DNA of 64,000 nucleotides from Planococcus citri (taxonomy: Eukaryota; Arthropoda; Insecta; Hemiptera; Pseudococcidae): the NCBI RefSeq assembly GCF_950023065.1, contig NC_088680.1:46860559-46924558 (forward strand), in the 5' to 3' direction. Shown in pieces: positions 12,029 to 25,500 of the stretch. The notes below the pieces were generated by a model. It was not told the origin of the DNA and did no database searches. It saw nothing but the letters and a program-made list of their open reading frames with translations. The translations under genes and the position numbers were made by a program. Each line of letters starts with the position of its first letter. Within the stretch, counting starts at the first letter, position 1.

Positions 12029-15000
12029 GTATGTACTACTTAGTTGGCTATACACCTATAGTACTTACGTTAAGGCTAATATTTTTATCACACACGTTAC
12101 GAATGCGAAATTAAAACACGATGAGATAAAGTTTTACTTTGGTATTAGGTAGAGGGTATGTGTGGTATGTAAAGTTGTGAGGTTTACATAATAGCTGGTA
12201 TAGTGCCTAGTACTAGGAACATTGTTAACCCAGAGTGTAATATAAGTAACAATGTAATAGGCTTATCATTTCGTATTTTAGGTATTTCAAATTACACAGC
12301 TACTAAAATTATATCACGCTCTGGGAAACTGCTCGACGTGAAGTATTAAAAATTATGTTTCCCAAGTTTCTATCGGTTTAGAGATAGAGAATTCTATGCC
12401 TGTCTATTGTTGATCGTGAAATTTTTCTGTAAAGCTTTGCTTTGTGGGTTTAATTGCGAATTTGGTTTTCAAATGAGCGAAATGTGTGGAACTGAGGGGA
12501 AAAGTTATGATTTTTTCTCTAAAGGATCATTTTTTCAAACTTTGGATTTTTTGAGATTTGAATTTTCAGAACATGAATTTATTTATCAAATTTTGAATCA
12601 GACCTTGGCTAAAGACTGAAGAAACCTTTAAAGATGAAATTATTACGGAATGCAGGTTTCAAAATGTTCAAAATTTGTTAATTATCACGAATTTATTCAA
12701 AAGGGCCATTTCCCTCTAATTTTCTGTAGTGAAAAGCTGTTTTAAGTCGACTTGACATCTCGTACACAGGGTTTTTTTTAGAAAATTCTAACATTTAAAT
12801 GAACGAATTATACTCACTTTTAAAACTTTAATAATTATTGAACTTTTAATAACGTTATGTTTTCAAAAAAATTAATAAATAAATAAACCATGTATTGAAA
12901 ATTATTTTTAAGAGAGGTAACGAGTATTTACTCGTATATGAGCAATTTGAGCTGGCCATCTTTTGTAATTTTTAATTTTTACCTGTTACTTTTTCTAGAG
13001 TTCGTAAAAGCGTAGTTTTCAAGTTTTCTAGCATTTTTGATAAAACATGAAAAAAAGGTAAAAATGCAGCGATTTTTTTGTAAAAGTGCCCAACTTTGAC
13101 AGCTCATATTTTGAAACTGGTTTTGCGGAGTTTTAATCAGGAAAGATTTAAATTAAAGTTTCAAAATATATAAGTTCCTAATACAAATTGGTAAGTTCAA
13201 AATTGAAATTACGCTGTGAAAGCTAAACTTTTCATAATCATTGAGAAAGCCAAAGGCTGCCATTTGAAAATGAAAAAAAAATAATAATGCAGACACTTTC
13301 TATTCTTTTTTTGACGAACTAGCTTTTAAAATGGCATTTCAGCCTCTCTGAGGTACAAAGGCCCACAATTTTGATCTAAATGAAAAATTTCAAAATTGAA
13401 GGAGCATGTTGATTGTAAGGTATAATTTTAAAATGCTGAGTTCACATATTTGCTTTTTTTTTCAATACAGCTCAACTCTTCTCTTTCCACGAATGCCCAA
13501 ACATGATCAAAATTCAAAACGAAAGTTTTTGAGGCCTTCGATGAGGATGCTGAATTTGAATATTCGGATTTTTTGAATACGACATTCTGAGTGTCCTCGG
13601 TCTCTCTCAAATTTGAAGGAGAAAGGGCAGAAAATTGTAATATATCATCATTTTTTGGGCACAACCATGAGAAAACATGTGAAAAAAATTAATAAAAAAT
13701 AAATTAAGATGGGAGGAATTTTTTTTTTTTGAAAAATGTTCAGATGATTGAAGCTTTAAACCTGTTGAAGTAGATAGTTAGATATTTTCAATACATATAA
13801 AAAATGAAAATTTTATAAAAATTTCTGAAGGTTACTTGATTTATTGAAATTGGCTTCAAAATGCACGAAATTCGCAGAAAAAAAAGAAAACGAAACCAAA
13901 AATGGACCAAATTGCTTGAAACTTGATAAATGTGCTGCTAGCTGATCAAAAATGTTATAAAAGTTTTCAAAAATCTCTTATTAAAACGTATGAAATTTGA
14001 AAAAAAAAACTGAAAATTGATGAATAAGAAAAATGTAGGTACCTACAAAAGTTTTTCAAAAATAGAAACCGGTTCGAAAGACTATACTTTCAATTGAATT
14101 TAACTTTGATTTAAGGTTCCGAAGACTTCTTTAACCTTAGGGTGAAGTTTGATTTAAAAATTTTGAGAATGTTGTCGTTAAAATGTTGAACTAAGAAAAT
14201 GAAGCCATTTTCGAATCGGAAAAATCAATTTAGATACTCAAGTTATGTAAGGTGATTATCCGATTCAAATTTTTGTTACTAATTTTTAAAAAAAAATCTT
14301 TTATGATTTTCCCTGCAGAGCAAATCTTGAATCAGCCGAGATGCTTTTTAACATCCTGTAGATGTCTTTTGTATAATGGCTTGAGGAAGGGGGAAGAGAA
14401 GTAGAGGGCCTGATTAGAGGTAGATAGACATAATTTTTTGTCTTGAAAGAGCTTAAACTCTTTTTTTTTAATGATAAATGGGTTTGCTGAAATTGAAGAG
14501 TTTTTCTGTTGATAAGGAGGTAATTAAAAAAAATAAATCTGTTCTTTCGCTTCCTCATCTAACATTTTCGTCAAATTATTGAATAAATTACTGAAATAAA
14601 ATGTCTCAACCGTGTGTGGTGGGTTAATTCATAGGGTAAGTTCCTTAATTTCAAATTTTAGTCAAAGTCTAAAAAAAACATCTTCCTAATCCAGTTTTTC
14701 CTTTAATGAAAAAATTACAAAATCATGAATGTGTTTTCTGATGAGCTTAGTTTAATCTAATCACTCCTTTCGATTTCTAAAAAGTAAATAATTTAATTGG
14801 CTCAAAATTAATTGCTTTGAATTTTCAAAAAAATATCATCATGTGGAAGCATTTTTGTTCAATCCTGTTGATTTTCTTCGAAGTCCCAACTTTTTTGTGG
14901 AAAATACGTTTATATTAAATTTGATCTCATCCAAAAGTTCCTTCATTTCGAATTCTGATCAAAGTTTAAAAAAATCAATCAATTTTTTGGTTGAAAAAAA

Positions 15001-17011
15001 AACAAAAAAAAATTATTTTAAAAATGTTTTTTAATAGGCACTTAAGTAGATTTTAATTGTTTTTTTTTCAATCTTTTAAAAAAATAATAAATTCAATCGA
15101 CCCAAAAATAAACGCAGGTTTTTTACGTTTCAATAAAATGTCATTTCGGGAGGTTTTTTGTAAAATCTTGTTAATTTTTTTTTCAATATTGTACTTTTTG
15201 ATGAAAAATAAGTTTACCATAGAAAATGTGCCGTTTCTTCCACATTCCTACGTAGATATTCATATTTCAATTGTTTTTATTTTTTTATTTTTTGTAATTA
15301 TTACATATTGAAATAGGTATCAGGAAATGTTTGGATATTTCCACACTGCGGGTGTGTTTTTTTTCAATGCTAATTTAGGGTTTCTTATTTTTGCTTTTTT
15401 ATGTTAAGTTTTTGTTGAATTTTCTTACTTTTGATTTTTGAACAACATAAGTCATCAAGTTTATTCATTTTTAAAGTTTTTTTCTTTTTTTTCTTTTTTT
15501 TTTGTAATTTTTTATACCTACCCACAATTTTTATACGTTTTCCAAGAACATTTTTTTCAACTTTTAAACTTCAGAATTTCAATTTTTCTTTCAAAACTTT
15601 TATTTTTGAATTACTCCACACTTTTCCACCCAATCTTTAAAATCAAGTTACTTTTTAAAATTTGTTCCTGAAGCTAAGTAAGTATACATACTAATTTTTT
15701 GGTCAGGGCAACTACAAGAATTTCCTTTCACCAATAAAATTTTTTATTTTTAAATCTCTAAAAAATGATGATGGCTGTTAAGAGGCCTTGGGAAAAGATT
15801 TTTAGTTGCGTTCATCATTGATAAAAGTATAAATAAAGGTGGTCGATGCTTTTTTCAACAAGTCCTTAGTTTCTTTCAACAATGTGTTCTTGCCCCTGCA
15901 ATGTTCAAACTAGGCAACACTTGCGGCTCAGAAGCCTTTCCTAAAGGGACGTAAATACGTTCACGGCAGGTACCTACTACCTAGCAATATTTTTGATAAA
16001 TAAGACGTATGACACTCAAATAAAATCACGATAATTTTGTAATGAATAATAAAACTCCACCGTCACTTTCACTCCTCCTTCTTCATATCTTCTTCGGGCC
16101 CTCCTAGGTATTCTTCTTTTTTTTACCACGGATACGATGACCAATTTTCTGACACATTCTTCGTTTTGTCCACAACAGAACTGTCAAATGCCCAACAACG
16201 ATAATTCATCTGGCAGATCGGCAGTCGTACTGGCGAGTAGTGTGCTTGGAAACGAAGATTCAAGATCAAACGCTATATCGGATTTCAAATCGCATTTCTG
16301 CATAATCGTGTTAATCCTGATGCTAAAAATTTTATAAAACACCATACTTAACATCGTTTCATGTTCGTATATAATTGTTCAGATATTTCATACACATCTT
16401 CTTTAGCCTATAATAAGGTTTTAATACCTATTTTTTATAATCATTTTTTTTTCTTCAACTATACGTTCGTATATCTCTGGTACCTACCTCTACTTACGAA
16501 CAAATTTTCCAATGTCGTAATAATAATATTAGGATCTAAGTAATCGATCGATACGAGGCTGATAAAATAAGACATATCAAGGTCGTAAAAAGTTATTATA
16601 CATACCTACATATGCCAACATACGTGGGTATATAGGCTGTATAAAGGAGATACATACAAGTATTAAACGCAGTTTGCAAAATGATCAAAGTTGGCTTATT
16701 TCGAACGAATCGCTTTGGATATACGATAAGAGATAGGTATTATAATTTCTTCCCTGGTGGCGTTCACACTCCAATGTTTAACATAAGGATGGGAGATGTT
16801 AATTACAACGAACTGCACTGGCATGGTATAGCATATGGGGGATTTTGAGTCAATGTATAATAGTACGTAGCCCTCGAATGTCATCGTAAACTATGCGCAA
16901 AACTTCTCTCACACTCTATTAGTTGCATCCTGTAGACAATTTTCAAATAAGTACCTACCTATGAACTTTAATTACTGTATCGATATCGTCATAAAGTACA
17001 CAATAATTTAA
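12029..17011. other. Gene-free AT-rich region
   Basis: No supported gene. The first part may hold a 3' terminal exon of the alkaline phosphatase gene that I cannot identify. There are long T/A homopolymers around 15000-15600 and a CT-rich patch near 16060-16120. The short ORFs are compositionally biased and lack domains. Confidence 0.4.
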
Positions 17012-17017
17012 TTTATT
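17012..17017 (-). promoter_or_regulatory. Candidate polyadenylation signal of the ACE gene
   Basis: AATAAA on the minus strand, about 210 bp downstream of the ACE stop codon. Confidence 0.4.
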
Positions 17018-17225
17018 CAATAATATGTATATTCGAATGAGTAAAAGTGTCGATGAAATATACCAGAAATAATAAATATAGGAACCAAAATTACAAAACG
17101 ATGAAATAATTAGCATAAATTAAGAATGGAGAAAAAAATCTCAATTATGTACATTACAATAAATAATCGCGAAATGAGATAAGATGAGATGAGGAAGAAA
17201 GACAAAAATAGAGAGAAATAAAGGA

Positions 17226-20200
17226 TCAGTGTTTCTTGTTAGAGCTGAATATGTCGCTCACATTCTTAACTATTTTTCTGACGAAACTACCAAAATGGAA
17301 TTTTTTTTTACAAACTGAAACAGAAAATATTTACGTTATAGAGTTGTAAGAGTAAATAAGTACCAGAAGTAAACGTCGACGACAATTAGGAAATAAAAAT
17401 ATTACCTCTTTGAGACGGTTCCCATCCGATATATTCTCCGCTTTTTTTATTCTCTTCCTTTAACCATTCGTATATAGGAGCGAAATACCGCAGCAATGGG
17501 CCAGCGTCCATAATTCTCTGTCCGGTTAGTATTTGCATCGCGTCAGGCCACGGTTTCGAAGATCCTAATCTTAACATTTTCCTGTAAATAAAGTAGGTAT
17601 TAAAATGTGTATTTTATGGTACCAGAGAACGACGCTTCAGCGAAGAAGATTCGCTTATTATGCAAAAACTTTGTAATATTTTTGTAAAAAAATAAAAATA
17701 AAAAATAAATGTCTCGTGTACAGATGTATCTATACGTATTATACAATTTTTTTCTGTTTTGTAGATTTTGGCGTATATTTTAGATGATTATTTACCTACG
17801 TTTTGTACATGATTGTTATAATTTCGAAATTTAATAAATCACGCGAATGTTTTTGTTATACGATGTGTTAGTTTCTTTTTAGTTTTAGGTTCGATTTAAA
17901 GTATAGGTATTTATCGTGTGCTGATACATACCCGAGTAAATTACCGGCGGCGGTACTTTGATAAATGTCGCATTGATGGAGTGGTTTGGCGCTGGCGTTT
18001 TCTGGATCGTATTCGCCGGCTTGTTTACAAAGTGCTTCGTGAAATTGGAATTGGATTACGAAACTTACGAAATATCTGTGCAAAATGGTAAAATGAAATG
18101 AATTAGCGGGTTTAAAGATTCGTACAGCTGTCTGGTTAGTGTTTGTTGGTATGCTGCTATCGATAGGGGGAACTTTAAATGAGCATTTAGCCTGTATGAG
18201 GAACTACAGGGGTGAAATATGTTTGAAAATAAATTTTGAATGGGTTTTTTGACCACGAAATTCTCTCAGGAGGAAAAAATAAGAAGAATTTTCATTAAAT
18301 CAATAATTAATTAAATGAAAATTTGAGAACTAACCTAATATAAGGAACACTGGCAACAATATGATACTTGGAAGCTGGATCGAAATCATCTTCTGATCGA
18401 TCAACTGGAGATTCAATGCCTTGGTAGGTGTTTCTGGAAAAAAAATCATTCACTCATATAGCAAAGTCCAGCAGCAGTTTCTCGTAATTTGACGAATATC
18501 AGTTTAAATAGGTAAGTATTAAGTAGGTATGAGCACATGTTCCTTCATTCATTCATTAATTCATTCATTCACATGTACGACTATTATATACGAATAAGCA
18601 CAACAAAAGATACGAGTATAGGTAAGTCATGCATTTTCTTATCACCTTAACTTCCACCATTCGCAATTATAATCGTCTTCGGTGATAACACCTTTGAATA
18701 CATTCCATCTCCATAAATCCATCAAGTATCCAAAAGGTAAGAATGTTATTTTATCTAGAGCAACGTGTAGTAAATAATTCAAGTCCGCTTCTCTACTATT
18801 GGCAAGATTAGGTAAGAGACCAATTTTATTCATGTGTTTCGGAGTGGAAACCGATAACGCGATTACATCTCCAATGGCTTCGTGAAATCCTGTATACAAA
18901 TTTCCTCGTAATTAGTTAATTCTGCGGAGAAACGCGTCGCGGTAGACTGTATAGTTTTTAAATTTAGGTAAATGCAACAGGTAGGTAGGTAAATATAGTT
19001 ACCTGGATTGGCACCTTCTCGATAAACAAACGGTTGAGATCTGTATTGTAGGTAGTATTGTATATGACCCATTTCGTGATGAGCTGTGTTCAAGTCTTCA
19101 GCAGTAACTTCGGTGCATTGTTTTATACTTTATGAAAAAGAAATAAAATGGAAAACTGTTATTGTTTCAAATTTTTTTATCAACTCGAATCGATGAGGAA
19201 ACCAGCCCCTTTTTACAAGTTCGAGGTTCTGATTCAAAAAAAATCTGGCATAATATACAGGGTGCCCAGAAATATCGAGCACCCCAAAGAAAGTTTTTCA
19301 TTAAAAATATAGGTTGGCAACGTGAAATAGATGCATAATTATGATTGGTGGAATGTTATCTCTCCAGCCCAACAACCAATAATGTGCTACCATTATTATC
19401 ATTCACTGTGACCAACCAAAGTATTTTAATAGAAAACTTTTTTAGGGGTACTCGATATTTCTGGGCACCCTGTACCTATCCGCAAAAAAATTCTCTGGCA
19501 AAGAAATTATACCACCGCCCACCCTTTATCACAAACATTAGAATAAAAATTTAATCTACTTTGCATTTTCTACATTTCATTTTTTTTATTTTTCAGTAAA
19601 AGTTTGTATTTTATTTTTATTGGAAAAAAATAATAAAAATATAAAATTTTCAGTATTTTTAATTTAAACAAAAAAAACTTGTTTTTTCAGTTTTTTTTTT
19701 TTTTTTTATAAAAAAATTGAACCTTTTTTTCTCATTTTGTTCTTGACAAAAAAAAATCCGCCCACCCTCTATCACAAACATTAGAATAAAAATTTATTAT
19801 ACTTCACATCTTCTACATTTATTCTATGTGTTATTCTACATTTTTTATTCTACATCAGGGTTGTCAGCGTAGAATGTAAAACGTAGAATAACTTGTAGAA
19901 TAAATGTAGAATATGTAAAGTAGAATAAATTTTTATTCTACGTAGAATATGTAGAATAAGTAGAATAAGTAGAATAAATTGAAAAAATGCAAAAAATGTT
20001 CTAATTTGCTGGAAAATTGTACTTTGCTAAGCATTTGGATGATTAATTAATTATGTTTTCACCATTGTAATGCTGAAATTCTTCAAAAATGCTGAAAAAA
20101 GTTTAGTAGAAGCTGAATTTCTCATGTAATTTCACCTCATTTTGATAGGTCACCTGACACTTTTTCAATTATCCCAAAATCATGATTCATGAGCTCAAAA

Positions 20201-22488
20201 TTTTCCAAATATGTTCAAATTCAATCAAAACATATTTTCGTCAATATTCAAATTCAAATTCCTCATGTAATTTTGATCCATTTCAATAGGTTGTACCTAC
20301 CTATGACTGTTTAAGTTTTTTTCAATTACCTATCTCTTAAAATCAGGACTCAATTTTGAACTCAAAATTCTCTAAAAATTAAAAAATTTCAAAACATATT
20401 TTAATAGAATTCAAAATATTTAAAATAATTGAAAAACTCCTCGCATAATTTCGACCCATTGCAGCCAACAGGTTGCATTGCATGACTTTTTTTCAATTAT
20501 GAATTATTATCTCAAATTTATAACTCAATTTTGAGCTCAAAATTCTTCAGAAATGCTAAAAAAAAATACATTAAATTTGTTGAAAAATTGGAATTTCTCG
20601 TTAATGGTAAAATTTTAACACATTTTGATAGGTTTCAACTTTCAAGGTTACTTTATTCGTTTGTTCATTTTTTCTCATGCATTCAGCTTTCAAGCTCACC
20701 AAAAAAAATTGATGAACTTTAGGTCAATTTGTTAAATTTTATTGTAAGTTGTTGTAAGCTCAAAGCTGTAGATTGTAAGCATTATCACGTTTCGTCATTT
20801 CTTATCAGGTAAACAGCCAATCAGAACTTTTTCTACATTCTACATTCTACGTATAGTCTACGTCGATATTCTACTTATTCTACTTATTTTACACGTAGAC
20901 GTAGAATAACTTATTCTACATGTAAAATGACAACCCTGTTCTACATCTACAACCCTGTTTCAGTCCCTGGTTTTACTTTTATCCTTGACCAAAGTGCAGG
21001 TTTTTTTATACCAATACCATTGATTTCTCAACTCTTTTTTTTAAATTTAATTTTTCAGTAAAAGTTTGTATTTTATTTTTATTGGAAAAAAATAATAAAA
21101 ATATAAAATGTGCAGTGTATTTATTTTAAACCAAAAAAAAACTGTTTTGTATCTCTTTCCATTTTTTCTAAAAAAATAAAAAACAAAAACCTTTTTAAAA
21201 ATTTGTTCACTCTGTCCTTGATAAAAATAAATCTCAACCTTGGAATCCAATAAACTTGCAATTTGCATATTAACCAAAGTCAAAAGTCAAAAGGTTGAGA
21301 TTAGTTGAGATTTTGATTTCAGATTTTGAATGTTTTGATTTTGTTGGTTTTTGATGAGAAATATTTCAGAGTTTCGACAATATTTCATTAAATTTATACT
21401 TTCATTTGTTTGGATGTTTATTTTACAATAAAATATGTTGTGATTGGTGTTTGTTGGTACCTACATAATATATATTTTAATTTTTAACGTCATGGGAGCC
21501 GCAGTAGCCCGAATTCCTGCTCATAGAGTAACAATTGAAGATGTTGATGATCTCGTGAAGCGATGTAAGTATTACTTTAATTTTTTATTTTATTTATTTT
21601 ATTTACTTATCAATATTATTGACTATTTGTTTGGTTCAAAACATGTATGAAATGTTTTTTTTTTTTTCAGATAACAACAACCCACATCAAGCATTCACTT
21701 CTCTGGAGATGAGCCTCATCTATCATGCAATAGATATATCTGTTCCGTGTCCTCGGACTGATATCGACTACTCAGGAGTGGTGAGGTATCACTTCTCTAA
21801 CGTAGTGAATGACATAAACTGTCCTTTAAATTTGTTTACCTTGGAAGGAGTGTCATCTAGATTGCAAGGAGGTAGGCACCCGTGCCGCTGGTTGATTTTA
21901 CTGAAGTTCAGAAATCCTCAAACGCCATACAACCGCAATACGTTGGCCATGGCGAAGAGAACTTCCGAAATGGGTTTAACAAATTTAATGTGGAATAAAT
22001 TCACCTATAAAAGGATTGAAGATCAGGGAGAATGCATAGAATTAGAATTTCGTATGGCTCATTCTACGTGCCAATGTGCCCCATATTCTAAAATTATTCG
22101 GACACCGTGGATTTTTTTCCCTGCAACGCGAACGGAGGAAGAAGAATATGAGATGAGAAACGAAAGATTCAAACGTGTTTCAAAACTAAGACTCGAACGT
22201 AATCTTGGGATAATGCAGGATTCTTTAACAAACAGTGCTTAGTTTATTTTTATTTTTAATTTTAATTTTATTTTTAAAGCTGTCGCCTTTCATTTCATTA
22301 TTATGTTTTAATGTCATTTGTCAACTTTTTTTTTTTTTTTTTTTTTTTTAACAAAATAAAGTTTTGAGTTTTTATTTGGGATGTTTCTTTACATTCGTAG
22401 CAACGTGGTTTCAATAGAGGATTGGGTTGCCAGGTGTTTTCTAGGTCTTAGGGTTTTGAATTTGATTCTAGTTTACCAGAATTATACT

Positions 22489-22521
<33 letters not shown>

Positions 22522-25500
22522 TTTCTGTAGATTTTGCTTTGCTTTGCAGGGGTATAAAAAATCTAGATGTTTGAAGAGCCGTCGCGAAGATGACGTAAAA
22601 ATGTATTTGTAATTTAGACCTCATGGGAAATTGAAGTTGAAATGAACCTGAATAATACTGAATTAGAGGACGATACAATTTTCGATAAATCAAATGCCTC
22701 AGGAAAATTATTAATGTTCAGAAACATATTTTGGTAATTGGTAAACTGCTCAAGATTGCAACCAAAAAAGAAAAATAGAATCTTCATTGATAGGCTAAGA
22801 TTGAATATTGCTCCAGTTTAATGCTATAGTTGAAGAACGTCGTAGAATTGATAAAAATTGAGACGAAATACCAATGTACTCGTAGGTAAGTATTTCAAAA
22901 TAATATTCATACGTTATTGCATCTTCGTAAAATTTTGCAATTTAAAGAAAGATCCCTTTGCAAATGTTTAAGGTGAATAAAATTCAAATGAACGACCATA
23001 GGGTCCAGATTGAAGAAAGATAAATTTTAGATTGAACAAGATTATCCCTAAATTTGAAGGGAAAATAGAAATGATTGCCTGTTAGATACCTATTGCACAA
23101 ATAGAAATCTATCATTTCAGTACTTCAGCTACCTATTCAAAAAATTTATTTTCTATTCTAAATCGTACATTATTAAATTTTCAGAAATTCCCCAATAATT
23201 TAAAAAATCGATTCGTTTTCAAGATAGGTACCTTCTCCGAATAGTTCAACCTGATATTTGAATCAGAACCAACAGTTTGAAATAATTTCCTCGTAAACGA
23301 GTAAAATTAGCCAAGTATTTGTACCTACCGGAAATCTTCAGCATCATAGAAATCCCAAGCTGACGCATGGCATACAATATCACGATCGTTGGGCTTCTCA
23401 AGAACTGATCTTTCCCAAAACGTATCTGGCATAGCGGTCAAATTGATAGATTGGAAAAACTCATCAGCCAGTTGAAACATTCTAATTGGAGTGTATTTCT
23501 ATGTAAACAAGAGAGAGAAATCGATAAAACAGCCGACATACAGGTAATTATTAATTATAAATAAATGAATAAATTATAAACAGCGACTTCGGTTGGGTGA
23601 CGTAGCTGAAATTTCATAACGAAGTCTACTCGTACCTATACTCTTCTTTCCTCTCTCGTGTACAGAAAATAATCATCAAAAAAATCCATAATTTAAAAAT
23701 TTTCTGCTATTCGGGCAAATTTTTCAGTTACCTACGTCGCTATACGAGTAGTACAAAGTACATAGGTAAAATATTATGAGATAATATACGAGAACTAATT
23801 AGTACCTACTTGTTCTTGTAAATATGGCGTAACATCTTCACTTTTGACACTAGGATAAGGTGTACCCAATTCACCTATGTTGGACCAAGTTTGAGCCCAC
23901 ATGTTGCCTATATAAAAAAAAATATAGATTTAAACAGAATATTTGATGTCTACTCAAAGCTATAGCTACCTATACACTCTAGTAAGTATTTGTATAGGTA
24001 ATAGTGCGTCGATAATCCATTATAGGTACCTAATGTATTTAATCTAATATTATATGAGTAGTAGATATTACATGGAAAAGGAAAACGGAAACTTAAGGCA
24101 CGTTATTCGTACTGGTACCTTTACCTACCTAACAAATGAGCAGGTATTGGGCCTCTCTTTGAGACGACTTTCTCGCCATATTTCTCTCTTAATTTTCTTC
24201 TTACATAGGCATGCACTTCCAAGTAGAAAGGACGTAGTTGTTCCCATATTCGAGCAATTTGCTCTTTGAAGTCTTCGGTTTCGTAAGCTTCTAACCAAAA
24301 TTCAGCGGCATCGGTGAAATCTGTAATTCGTCAAACGTTTAACCTACTACGTAGCTATAGCTATATGTAAGGTAAGGTAAACCTCTGCCTAGTGCGAATC
24401 TCAAACAAGATTATGATCATCTTTTACGCGTTTGGCTTTTCGTTGAAGATAAAATTATGCAAATTCTATGATTCGCTTACTGTTTAAAGCTGCCGCTTCG
24501 TTGGTAAGTGCCACGTATTCGGCGAACAAAGGACGAATTGGTTTACCAGTTTGCTTCCTCCATTCGACCCAAACGTGTTTTAGCTCTTCTTCATTTCGAC
24601 TCGTAGCTAAGATTTCCGTTAATTCTGTACCGAAATATCGCCGTTATAAATAAAAGGTATACAGATACAATAAATTAACATAGGTAGGTAAGGTATTCCA
24701 ATAAGGTAAACTATCGGCGTGAAAATTTTACCTGGTTCTAGACTTAAGTTACATTTACTGGTATCGTTATAAGCGCAAATTTTGCCTTTACTGTAAATTG
24801 ACTGCATATCAGCAATCAACTTTTCCAGCTGAAACCATGAAAAGAAAAATTAGAGATTTTTTTCTACGTAGTTTGACGGAGAGAACAGAGCTTCGATAGT
24901 TTTTTAATTTTTACCTTTTCATATTTATCTTCGGGTAATGCCGAGGTACCGAGTATGGAGAATTTCTTAAATTGTCTTCGTAAATCAGGGTTCTTAAACG
25001 TCTTCCAAGGATATTTAATTGTCTCGAGCCATTGAGCTTTAGCAAACTTAGCCAATTCATTGCTTACTTCGAGCTAAAATTATTTCCATACGAATTAAAA
25101 ATAGAAATTTTTTAATCAACAACCCACTGCCTTAATGAAATATATTTTATCCGTCGAAAGGTTATCAATTTCAGTAGCCCTTTTAAAAAATACATAGATA
25201 TACTGAAAACGTAGGTACACTTGCGATTTTGACGAACTTTGACACTGTTACAGGTGTTCATAAGTAATAATCAAACGAATTGTGTATACGCAGGTAGAGA
25301 TAGGTAAGGTACCAGGTAGATATAATTTTAAGTAGGTACCTCTAGGTATCAAAAGTTTCCGTTTTGAAATTTGCATACTCGTAAGTCTTGTGCTCTCGTG
25401 TACACTTTCGCGAGTCCATGAATTATAAGGATTTAATAGAAATAAACGATTGAATATGGTAATTTACTACGTATCATTAGGTGAAATTAGGGTAATTAAA

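Noticed and set aside
14843..15671. Series of ORFs of 60-85 codons
   Set aside because: Phe/Leu/Ile/Lys-rich translations of poly-T sequence; no plausible start context or homology.
16696..16884. Minus-strand ORF downstream of ACE as a possible C-terminal ACE exon
   Set aside because: A better terminal exon exists at 17226-17314 with a strong acceptor, correct phase and a stop; the ORF shows no ACE similarity.
21444..21491. Upstream extension of the nested gene giving a hydrophobic N-terminus
   Set aside because: The upstream codon is TTG, not ATG; the first in-frame ATG is at 21492.
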